Shown: piece by piece, positions 1 through 9,300 of the stretch
Layout of the letters: each line of letters begins with the position of its first letter
Position numbering within the stretch: the first letter of the stretch is position 1
NCBI GenBank assembly: GCA_900240875.1
Contig: OESE01000215.1
Span: 434,001-498,000 of the forward strand
Length of the DNA stretch: 64,000 nt
From: Crithidia expoeki
Lineage: Eukaryota > Euglenozoa > Kinetoplastea > Trypanosomatida > Trypanosomatidae
Direction: 5' to 3'
The notes under the pieces: model-generated
What the model was told of the DNA's origin: nothing
The model's input: only the letters and a program-made list of their open reading frames with translations
The model's database searches: none
Translations under genes and position numbers: made by a program

Positions 1-59
1 CGGTCATCAAGACGAGAGATCTCCGTCTGGAGCTCGGCAAGTGACTTCGTAGGCGGCAT
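1..59 (-). CDS. N-terminus of a cut-off gene, unknown protein
   Basis: An ATG on the minus strand at 59 opens a frame that runs to the window edge (19 complete codons). The peptide begins MPPTKSLAELQTEISRLDD, which is charged and heptad-like, as at the start of a coiled coil. The 1.2 kb upstream has no gene, consistent with a real 5' end. Too little is visible to name a family. Confidence 0.5.
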   Translation of the reverse strand, partial: MPPTKSLAELQTEISRLDD

Positions 60-1258
60 TTGTGTCTTCGTTGTTTTCGCTTGTGCTTACAATGATGTAC
101 AAATAGATAGCTATTTTCCTTACGGAGGTGTTGTGTATTATATAAGCGACACAGAAAAGAAGCAAGTAGTTTTCGTTCTCTTTTCCTACTCCTTTTTCGT
201 TGCCCGTGGAGTTACTTTGTGTTTGTCCTCTTCAACAACAGCAACAGCGTAGGTTATGCAGAGACGTAAATGCAAACGTTGAGAGAAAGGAAACAGCGTA
301 CTTTAGTTTTCTCGCTGCACTTACGAAACGAAAATGCAAATTAAAAAAGCGAAGCAAACCAATAGGCTAGCGATAGAAACGACTAGTAAATAGTGATAGC
401 GATGCTACAGCAGCAATAGAGTGCAACAGCTGTAAACATGCAAAGCAATACGCAAATTACGGAGAGAGTATTAGTCTGCAGCCAGCGACTTGAGTATATA
501 TACTATTAGTAAAGAGAAATGGTCTTTCTTCCACCTTCTTTTACCAACGGTGGTATTCTATTATATTTTGTTCTGATAGAGTTTATGAAAGAGAAAAAAA
601 GAAGTGGAACGTGGAGGCGGGAAAAGAGGAGTGAAATTAGTTGAATTGGTAACTAGAGCAAGTACTGAGAATTCAGACAAAATACAGATAAAAGTAAATT
701 GCACAAAATGCCTCTGTCAACAGTAGCAGGTGATCGTGTTTTTTTTTTTATTTGAGTTTTGAAGTCTCTCAAAAAAAAAAAAGCGATACAAGCCATTTTC
801 ACAGCGCTCATTACATTTGTGCTAAGAAAGATCCAGACAGCGGCAGTCAGTTCGTAAGCGCATTTTCAGAAAAGGCAGCTTTGTAGCGAACTTCTTCTTA
901 TCACACAACACGCTGGTGGCATTGATCCCAAATAGAATAATGCTCGTTGTGAGTGCTTTCTGAAGGGCTCATATTGCTAACGCTTCTGAGGGAAAAACAT
1001 AAAAAAAAGAGAAGAGCACTGGTACAGGCATACAAACTGCATAAATCACCCTTTTAGACTTTAATAGAACCAGCTGGGTTTCCTCACCGTTATTAATATT
1101 ATTTTAAAATGGAAGAAAAAAAAAGAAAAGTAACTTCAAGGACCACGAGATACTCGTCCTTCCTATCTATATTGGTACACGACAACGGTGACGACCGAAG
1201 CAGTACGCTTCTGCAACTTTTCGCTCTTTTCTCCCTAATGAAGTAACGCTTCCTTCTC
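60..1258. other. intergenic, 1.2 kb, no gene seen
   Basis: AT-rich sequence with A and T runs (for example near 740-782) and no long minus-strand reading frame. It should hold the 5' leader of the gene at the left edge and the 3' UTR of the next gene. Confidence 0.6.
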
Positions 1259-2548
1259 CTAATCCGATTCGCTGTCACTTGAGGCATCGAGGGGCACACG
1301 ACGCATCAAGCTACCGTGGCCGGAAGGTGGAAGCGTCAACGGTACCGTCTCCGGACTATGCTGCGGCTTCAGCTGTTGGTGCCATGATTGCTTGGGGCTG
1401 CGCTTCGGCGTTGCCACCGTTACCGTCCCTGGTCGACGCGGTTCTTGATGTTGATGTAGCTGTTGTTGCAGCATTGGGGCAGTCACATCCTCCTTATCCG
1501 TCTTCCCAGTCGACGCAGAAGCAGGTGCACTGTATAGCTGGGAGAATGGCCTGGAGCCGTCATCGCTGTTGCGGCTGCTGCTGCGGCGGCTTGAGCAGCT
1601 CGAGCTGTGTCCACGGCGCACCGGCACGGGCGGCGGTGGTGCTACAGAGGTCTCCTCCGGTTTGGTGCTAGGTGAGCCACGCTTACTGTTCAGCTTGCCG
1701 CTGCTGGACGACGTGTGCAACTGTGAGGCGGCAAAGACCTGCATGAACGGGACGTCGTCAGCATCTTCGTGTTGCGTTGTTGCTGAGCTGGGCTGAGGAC
1801 TTAATTCGGAAGAGGAAGTCTTGGTCGGTACGTGGCGATGCTCAGCGTCCACCTGTTGTTGCTGTTGCTGCTGCTGATGCTGGGATGGTGAGGTTTCGTG
1901 GCGTTTTTTCTTCTTGCTGGGTTGCTCCACTTCCGCAGCTGGCGATGGAGAATGCACCTCAACAATAGAGGTGCTATTTACAAGTTGTGTCCGTGCAGCT
2001 AACTGCGGTTCAGGCGGCGGAGCTGCTGCAGCCGGGGCCGTCCGAGCAGCCTTGCGCTCTTGCTTCGAGGGGTGATCCTTCTGTTGCTGATGGTGTTGTT
2101 GTTGTTGTGCTGGTTGAGGCTGTTCTGTGGCTTGCTTCGTTTCCAGGGCGGCCTCATGAGGCGCACTCAATTGCTTCTGCGGCTGCTCCGGGGCTTTCTG
2201 AGAGTTCTGCTGCTGCTTCTTACTGGCTTGCTGATTCTTGATCTTCTTGTTCGACTCCCCGCCGTTTCCGGAGTTCATCGCCACCCCTGTCGCATCGTTC
2301 GTTGCCGGGGAAGAGGTGAACTTTGTCTCACGCACGATCACGACGCTGTAGTGCTGCCCTGGTGTGACCACAATGGTCCCATCAGCGTCCATGGGAAGGA
2401 GGATGTGACCTGACTGCACCTCGCGCAACCCCATCACCTGACCTGCGGAGCGGCCACCGGCACCGCTGAAGGCGTAAGAGGGGTTGAAGGCGTTGCGGGC
2501 CTCAGAGGGAAGGCGGACCGCCAGTTGATCTATATAGATGATGGACAT
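1259..2548 (-). CDS. Gln/Pro/Ser-rich hypothetical protein, possibly nuclear
   Basis: 429 residues from an ATG at 2548. Residues 1-80 look like a compact domain (hydrophobic beta-type stretches, for example HILLPMDADGTIVV near 48-61). The rest is low complexity: Gln-rich runs around 105-160, a poly-Gln stretch at 225-232, Ser- and Pro-rich segments and an acidic end (SSDSESD). A basic KKKKRH at 212-217 resembles a nuclear localisation signal. I recognise no family. The composition suggests a scaffold or chromatin/RNA-associated protein, but that is inference. Nearest neighbour upstream in transcription is the RAD51-family gene. Confidence 0.75.
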   Translation of the reverse strand: MSIIYIDQLAVRLPSEARNAFNPSYAFSGAGGRSAGQVMGLREVQSGHILLPMDADGTIVVTPGQHYSVVIVRETKFTSSPATNDATGVAMNSGNGGESNKKIKNQQASKKQQQNSQKAPEQPQKQLSAPHEAALETKQATEQPQPAQQQQHHQQQKDHPSKQERKAARTAPAAAAPPPEPQLAARTQLVNSTSIVEVHSPSPAAEVEQPSKKKKRHETSPSQHQQQQQQQQVDAEHRHVPTKTSSSELSPQPSSATTQHEDADDVPFMQVFAASQLHTSSSSGKLNSKRGSPSTKPEETSVAPPPPVPVRRGHSSSCSSRRSSSRNSDDGSRPFSQLYSAPASASTGKTDKEDVTAPMLQQQLHQHQEPRRPGTVTVATPKRSPKQSWHQQLKPQHSPETVPLTLPPSGHGSLMRRVPLDASSDSESD

Positions 2549-3091
2549 AGTTCTGTTAATATCTTGTAGTTAGGACACGAAATACTAGGAAACACCTTAG
2601 GACAACAACAACAAATATTGGGGGAAAATGGAGCAGAGAAGGTAAGTGAACAAGAACGAGAAGTAATTGGGCTGTTCCCCAAGGATACAGGGTGAAATAC
2701 AAAGGCTGGGTTAGGCAGATCTAACATTGCGCAGGTTATTCGATGTATTGAAGACATCAAGGACAACTTTAAAGCGAATCAGTTTCCTGCTTCTTTGAAG
2801 TCAAAGGAAAGCAATTCGATTCGGTGTTTAATCTTAAAGGCTAGTATCGGCCACATGAACAAGGCAGAGTAAAGACAATTTCGTCAACTTTTTTTTTGTT
2901 TTCTTCCCGTATTAAGTAGAGCAAAGAACCTTCTATAAATGAAAACAAGTCACTACTACAACTTGATACTTGCTGCGCAACATACCACCTTGACAGATGT
3001 AGCCGACGCGAACACGAGCATCAAAGTTGAGGTTTCTTTGACTCAATAAAAGCAACTACGTAGACTTTTCAGAAAAGGAAAAAAAAGTTGC
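2549..3091. other. intergenic, no gene seen
   Basis: 543 bp between the RAD51-like stop codon and the start of the Gln-rich gene. A pyrimidine-rich stretch on the minus strand lies near 2570-2700; no conserved frame is visible. Confidence 0.6.
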
Positions 3092-5050
3092 TTATATACT
3101 CACGCAGTTTGCACTTTGCCAGTTTTCCTCATCCTTGCGTCGCTCCACCCACGTCGAACCAACATGCGATCCTCCTTGCACCACCGTTACTTGAGCTTCT
3201 GCGAAAGCATTGCACATGTGTTCCGAGTTTGCAAATGACGATGAGAAAACGGTGCGTGACGACCCAGACAAAGGTCCACGTGATGCCCACGTTGAAAACG
3301 AAGTATAAGGGCACTCCTGTCCTTCTTTGTTGGTATCACCACGTGTTGACCCACGTAACGAGGACACCGCCATGGCAGTAGAGGGTAAGGGAAAAGAAAC
3401 AAGCCCAGGGTGAGCAGGCTCAACGAGGCAGCGCGTGTCCGCTGCCATGAGCCACACCGGGTTGCCAGCCGGTCGCGGCAGCGCAGCCCGCAAGCCTGGA
3501 CGTCCGCCTTTTCTTCCTTGAGCAGCTGTTGTTGTCGTTGTTGTAGTAGTGTCAGAAGAGAAAGAACTACACAGTCGGTCCTGCAGCTGCTCACTTGTGT
3601 ACAAATTGCAGCTTCCACTGTGACAGCCGTTGGTGACAACTACCGTTGAGTACATGGAAATGGGCTCGCTAAAAGCTTCACCAGCGTGCCTTCCACTTGC
3701 GGAAATGTTCTGTGAGGGCTGCGGAGTCACGAAGCACCGCAAGAGTCGATGCAACTCCATCGAGAACCACTGCCCCGTGTGTGTCCCACTGTGCGTGCCG
3801 AAGCTCGGATGAAGCCACAGCTGATCCAGACCGTCAATTAATAAAAGCCGTTGCCATTGCAGGTCCCACGTATGTTTTGAGGCGACACTCGTGAAGGAGG
3901 GCACCGCAGAAGGTAATTGCGGAGCTGCGGAAGTACCTTCGTGATCATCAGAGCTGTCACTGAGACTTCGTTTCCGTTTCAGTTGTTCGACTTTTGTTGT
4001 CTCTGCTCTGTGGAAAAAGTTAACTGCTGCGGAAATACTCAGCTTTTGTTGCTGCTGCTGACGCAACGGAGATGTCGCACCTGACGGGCACACATCGAAT
4101 GAACCGCCGGTGCTATTAGAGGAAAGCAGGCCACCGAGGAATTCCAGCAGTTCGTTTGGAGTCGACACTTCACAGATGTGACAGTGATCAGCTGCGTAGT
4201 CGCGCTGCAACTGCCGGCGCGACGGTGGCTCGGACCCAGCCGCGTGTTCATCTCTGCTATTTCTTCGCTCTCCATTGTTGAGGTGAAATAAACTTGAGGA
4301 AGCAGGCGAAGGAAAAACCTCCATAACCAGGTTCTGCCACGACAGAACATCCGCGGACAGCGAAGACGCGGATGATCGGTCATCTGACAACAAGGAAGAC
4401 GCACCACGCACCACGCAGACGTACAGATCCCAATCACACAAAGCCGCTGAAGGAGCAGGTACGGGGGTGCTGGGCGCAGACTTCGAGTGCATCGGTTGCA
4501 CCATCGAATCGCTCTGCGGATCACTCTCCTTTTCTGAAAAGCCAGACAGCCAGGTCTCATTACCAAACACCGGCGCTGTCGGACACGTCTGATCTCGTTC
4601 CAACTCATCCAAGTACAACTGACGAAAGGCGGTCATTTGACCCGTGTAAGTGGCAGCAATGCAGCGCAGCAAATACGACTTTCCCGCAAGAGGGGGGCCA
4701 TAAAATTCATGCAGACCACCCACCCTGAGGCCACCGCCACCATACCGATTTCCTCTCACACCTCTATCGTCGCTAATGTCGTTTGTGTTGCGAGAGTCTT
4801 TCACCACTGCTGTCTTTTTCTCGTGTTCACGGCCACCAGCACCACCACAACTTCCACAGCTGCTACTGTTACCAGCGCCAGTAGCGCTCAACAACGTATC
4901 CAACTCCAGTATGCCAGTAGAAAGGTGCTGCCAAGGGGCGAAGGCCCCGTAGACGTTTCGAAGGGTGATTGCGGAGCGACGGAGGCGTGCAACACGCTCG
5001 TATACGTCGATGTCTGGCATCGCCTCCCATGCCGATGGCGTGTTTAGCAT
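3092..5050 (-). CDS. RAD51-family recombinase paralog
   Basis: 652 residues. The order of features fits a RAD51 paralog: a substrate-entry type motif STGILELDTLL (44-54), a glycine-rich stretch, then a Walker A motif GPPLAGKS (118-125) preceded by GGLHEFY. A Walker-B-like LLLIDGLDQLW lies near residue 400, and the C-terminal part has VVVTNG and GNPVWLMAADTRCLV, matching the last core strands of the family. Long Ser/Gly/Thr-rich inserts separate these blocks and make it larger than typical 300-400 residue paralogs. The start is fixed by a T-rich tract and AG eight bases upstream. Expected role: homologous recombination and repair in the nucleus. Trypanosomatids carry several RAD51 paralogs and I cannot say which one this is. 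Confidence 0.75.
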   Translation of the reverse strand: MLNTPSAWEAMPDIDVYERVARLRRSAITLRNVYGAFAPWQHLSTGILELDTLLSATGAGNSSSCGSCGGAGGREHEKKTAVVKDSRNTNDISDDRGVRGNRYGGGGLRVGGLHEFYGPPLAGKSYLLRCIAATYTGQMTAFRQLYLDELERDQTCPTAPVFGNETWLSGFSEKESDPQSDSMVQPMHSKSAPSTPVPAPSAALCDWDLYVCVVRGASSLLSDDRSSASSLSADVLSWQNLVMEVFPSPASSSLFHLNNGERRNSRDEHAAGSEPPSRRQLQRDYAADHCHICEVSTPNELLEFLGGLLSSNSTGGSFDVCPSGATSPLRQQQQQKLSISAAVNFFHRAETTKVEQLKRKRSLSDSSDDHEGTSAAPQLPSAVPSFTSVASKHTWDLQWQRLLLIDGLDQLWLHPSFGTHSGTHTGQWFSMELHRLLRCFVTPQPSQNISASGRHAGEAFSEPISMYSTVVVTNGCHSGSCNLYTSEQLQDRLCSSFSSDTTTTTTTTAAQGRKGGRPGLRAALPRPAGNPVWLMAADTRCLVEPAHPGLVSFPLPSTAMAVSSLRGSTRGDTNKEGQECPYTSFSTWASRGPLSGSSRTVFSSSFANSEHMCNAFAEAQVTVVQGGSHVGSTWVERRKDEENWQSANCVSI

Positions 5051-5058
5051 TATACCGC

Positions 5059-5083
5059 CTGAAAAAAAAAAGAAAAAAAAAAG
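5059..5083 (-). promoter_or_regulatory. spliced-leader acceptor of the RAD51-like gene
   Basis: On the minus strand a run of about 20 pyrimidines (T10 C T10) ends in CAG eight bases before the ATG at 5050. This is the usual layout of a trans-splice acceptor and supports that start codon. Confidence 0.7.
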
Positions 5084-5382
5084 CGGTGCAGAAAATGTAG
5101 GTAAAAGCGCGGGAAAGAGAGGGTTAGAGAGTGGAGACGAAATGAAAAGCAGACACGTAACACCGCAAGGTCATCACTAGTCACTTTGCAGAACTTGTAC
5201 GCTATCCCTATAGGGAAGCAACCACAATAAGTTCATTCAAATCTTCGTTTAAATTCATCCACAACAGTGAATTGAATTCATAATTGTATTCGACGATTTT
5301 CTGCGCTCATTAGTTTACGTATTGCTTATTGTGCACATCAATATATATAAAGAGGAAAGCAAAACAAAACGGCGCGCTTCAG
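5084..5382. other. intergenic, no gene seen
   Basis: Short spacer that should hold the PIG-F 3' UTR and upstream part of the RAD51-like mRNA processing region. No frame of interest. Confidence 0.6.
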
Positions 5383-6000
5383 TCAAGCGAATACAACGCT
5401 TTTCAGGTCCAAGAACGCGTACATAGCCCGGGCCGCCAAGTAAGCTGTAAGAGAAGGGTACGGCCACACCTGGTAAGGCACCTGCCAATCCAGCTGACCA
5501 AAGAGACTACCGCAAAGGAGGACCGCCGCGAGAACGAAGCAGCGCGCCGCCTCCGGTGTCAGCCGCATTGATTCGGTCTTGCCAGTTGTTTGCGTGGAGC
5601 TTTGCGGCTCATCCTTTGATTTGACAACAACAGAGGTGTCGGCCCACTGCTCCAAATCTCGTTTTGTTTGGGGTTCTGAATATGCTTTTACATTTTCTTC
5701 GTTTGTGACATGTGGCACGACAGTGAATAGGTCGATCGCATCTAACAAGTGCGGGCAAAAAGCCCGCTCACATTGCAGCGATGCGTCGATCTGCAAACAC
5801 CAGGCTGACAAAGAAAGCGGCCAGGTGAGGGCTACGATGAAGGCGCTTGTGAGTGTAGCAGCGGTACAGTGAGCGGGCAGCACTGAGGCACCGAGGAGAA
5901 AGAAGATAAACCACCACCCGGCTATATCGCAACACAATCGCAGAAGTGTTTTTTGGCTGGCCTTGTGGTTTCGCCGCGTTGACAATGCAGCGAAGATCAT
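5383..6000 (-). CDS. GPI biosynthesis protein PIG-F / GPI11
   Basis: 205 residues from the first in-frame ATG (MIFAALSTRR). The signature is C-terminal: hydrophobic helix, then LDWQVPYQVWPYPS, which matches the PIG-F consensus (LDWxxPWQxWPxP) of Pfam family PIG-F. Upstream are hydrophobic helices at about 25-45 and 48-70. A hydrophilic loop with Lys/Glu/Ser at about 105-150 separates them. PIG-F is the small stabilising subunit that works with PIG-O/GPI13 and PIG-G in adding ethanolamine phosphate to the third mannose of the GPI precursor in the ER membrane. The frame remains open to a TTG at 6186, but that is not a plausible start in this organism. Length matches the family (about 200-220). 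Confidence 0.75.
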   Translation of the reverse strand: MIFAALSTRRNHKASQKTLLRLCCDIAGWWFIFFLLGASVLPAHCTAATLTSAFIVALTWPLSLSAWCLQIDASLQCERAFCPHLLDAIDLFTVVPHVTNEENVKAYSEPQTKRDLEQWADTSVVVKSKDEPQSSTQTTGKTESMRLTPEAARCFVLAAVLLCGSLFGQLDWQVPYQVWPYPSLTAYLAARAMYAFLDLKSVVFA

Positions 6001-6337
6001 CCCTGTACAGTAAAGATGCTGTTGTCCTTCTCCCCCTTCAACTAGTATGACGATGTAACAAACAGTAAAACACACAGATGTGCAGACATTTTTAATATAT
6101 ACGTATATGTATTTAAGAGACGCAGGAAGACGTGCAAGAGTTTGTGAAACTTGACTAAAGCAATTAGAATCCCAAATTTGTGTCAAGGCCTCTCCTCATG
6201 TAAAAAAAAAAGGGGTGGTTTTTGTTTTTGTTGCTGTTGGAGACCCAACTGTGATAAATACACAGTGGTCACGCAATCGTTCTTACCTTAACAAGAACAA
6301 AAACAATGCTGTCTTTAAGGTTTTGGGTATTACTTTC
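6001..6337. other. intergenic with acceptor tract for PIG-F
   Basis: 337 bp. On the minus strand a T10 run at 6202-6211 is followed by AG at 6195-6196, a likely spliced-leader acceptor giving a leader of about 190 nt for the PIG-F mRNA. No gene. Confidence 0.5.
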
Positions 6338-9300
6338 TCACAAAATGAAAACCGTGGTTGATAAAGAAAAAAGTGAGCAATGAACTCCAGAGAAAAACCT
6401 CAGTGGGTACACTATGCTTCTGGTTGTTATTTGAAAAGGCGGAGCACTTTCAACACGCAAGTGCAGCCGCGCGTGGGCGTTGCTCCCGCGACAACACCGT
6501 GCGTTGTGCACCTGTAACAACAGCAGACTAGCGTTCTCGATCGCTTTACTCTGCCACACCGTGTACCTCTCACGTTCTTCTTTCCTCACCAGCTGCTGCA
6601 TGCACAGCTGCAGCGTCATCTCCCCCCTCCACGCCGCGTGCACGGCACACAAGTGACCGCTGTACACGCGGTGCACCGTCAGGGCACACACCGCGAATGT
6701 CGGCAGGGCACGCTTTGTCCACCAGAACTGGAGGAGCAGCTGGGCGGCGTGCTGAAGCTGGTTTTGCTGTTCCTCCACCGCGGCAGCCGACACACGCGAA
6801 GAAAGGGCGTTTGCCGTGCTTTTGGCAGTGTTCTGTGTGAAGGGCCACGGGGGCGACAACGGGGCGGAGCTGTGCGGGGCAGGCAGCAACGTCACAACGC
6901 GGTCGGGCAAGGCAGTGCCATCATCGTGTCCGCTGCAGTCACCATATTTTTCAGCGACCACATCGATGGCGCCGCTGGTGGCAGCGGCACGACGGAGCTG
7001 CCCTGTGACAAAGGCGAAGTGGATCGCAGCGACCGCGTCAGCACGCCCTTGTTAGAGTCTTTGCTGTTGCTGCCGTTGTTCTCCAGATTCACGACGTTCC
7101 ACATGTGTGACTTAGACCCGAGCGACGTGTAGTGGTGATCGGCGGAGCTATCAGACCGCATGCTCAGCCGCGGGTCCACCACACGCTGCAGCGCCTACCG
7201 CCATTTCGTGTTTGCATCTTCAGTACCAACGGTTGCAGGGCTGTGTCCGCCGCCACTGCCGCCGCGGTGCGGAGTTTTGTCCTCTCCGTCTTTTCGCTTG
7301 GTTGTCACCTTTGCAACACTCCAGTTGTGGTCGCAACGCTGTCCTCCCGACCCTGTTCAACTGCACTGTCGCCACCCATTGCATCTGGGTCGGTGTCGTC
7401 CCTCTCCGCGTGCCGCTTCAGTAGTTGCATCACTTTTGCTCGCTCGTCCTCTCGGTGCTGACGCTGCATCTGTCGATGGCGCTCCTCGCTGGCGGCGGTG
7501 CTATGGGGCACCGGCGTCACATCCACGTCGATGTTGTCCGCTTCTGCCTGGATTCCAACCTGTCGTGCACGGCGGGGTCGACTGTAGTCTAAAGAAGGTG
7601 TTGTGGGACTCGAAAAAAGAGCTGACCGGACGGGTTCGGTGAGACGAAAAGGCGGGGCGAGATACTGGCATTGCTATTCACTACTACTGGTGGTTGAGGG
7701 TTAAGTGGAATAGGTTCACACGTTGTTACAGTAGTTCCACCAGCAGGAGCAATAGCTGCGCCACTCACACTTCTGAAAGCAGCAGGGGCCGTGTAGTCCC
7801 ATCGCGTCAGTTCGTCACTGCTGCGGTGCTCGTTGGACTCCGATAACGGCGACGTCATGAACAGGATAGAGGTGCCGTGAGTTGTCCCTGACGGGGGGAG
7901 GAAGTGCTGCTACTCCCGCAGCTGGACCAGTTGCTGCGAGAAATCCTTCCAAAGTGCACGCACTCTCAAGTGCGGCTGTGATGTCGGTGTGTTCTGTAGC
8001 GCTTGTCTGTTTACCATCGTAAGAAGTCGATGACTGGTAGGGCTTTGTGAAAGGGGTAGGCAAAGCGTTGGCCCTTCTGTGTGCCTCTATCGGTGGCGCC
8101 GCAGGGGGCAGTGGTAACACGTACGGGAGCCTCTGTTGACATGCGCCGTCTGGTGGTGAAGTTGTAGGTCGTTGCCGTTGCTGCTGCAGCGGGACACAAG
8201 GTGTCTGTCGCGACGTAGACGAGGTTGCAACGTCTACCACATCAATGTTCCCAGGTTCTGCGTGCACGGTGGCGCTGAAGGACGGTATCGGGCTTCAAAT
8301 CACCAGTAGTACCGATTCCTTCATGTGCGCCATTTACAGCTGATTCAGTCGTTGACGCGCGAGAGCTTTGCAGAAGTCGCGCTCCAGCGCTTCGCGGCGC
8401 AGCAGTTCCTTCAGCTGTATGTTAACGCGATTCACGCCCTGCTGCATGCAAAGTCTCTCCGTGTCACGCGCCACCCACATCGCTCCGGACTGCACCGCTT
8501 CCTTAAACAACAACATCTTGCACAGGCCCTCCTGCACGTGCAGGGGCATCAGTACACTCGTGTAGAGAAAGTTCATCTTCTGCCACACGGCCTCCTCCAC
8601 CGCGGGACGACAACGGGTGAAGTAGAACTGGCAAAACTGAAACTGCTATGCTAGGTCCTTGCGCACGGCAGCACCGCGCAACATGCGTTGCAGAAAGCGG
8701 GTTGACGTCTCCACTTGCGCGTTCCACACATCCCACAGCTGCTGCCGCGTCATGAGGACACGATGGTTCAGAAGTGGATCAAGATGACGCCGCATCTCCC
8801 GCGGCTGCCTCAGCCACCAGTGGTAGCCGCTAAAACGGTATCGGCGAGCCAGGTACACGCGGGTCATGGCAGCCACACCTACGCGGTACAGCTCCCTCGC
8901 TGCCTGCGCTTGCCGCTGCTGCCGCTGCGCCCGCCAGGTGGCCAGATAGCGACTGAAGACCCGTTGGATGCGCAGGCGGTCAATGAAACTCTTGCTCGCC
9001 TCCAGTTGGTACAGCATACGGGGGGTGTACACCTGGCAGTTGCGCAGCTGCTCCGCAGACGAGACAGTGATCGGCGACGACAGCATCGTTACAGGGAAGG
9101 CCGAGGTCGTGCAGGTGGCATTTGTAGCAGAGGTGGGTGCTGCAAATACCCCTGCGTTTGCGGCGGCGGCGAACGAGAACAGGGACGCCGTACCACGGCA
9201 CGCAGTGTCCCGGTCGTAGTCCGCAGGAAACCCAGTGGTGTGATAGTAGTGGCAGTGAACTTTGTAATCCTGCTCGTCCAGCGGCGCCCCCAGTTCCTTC

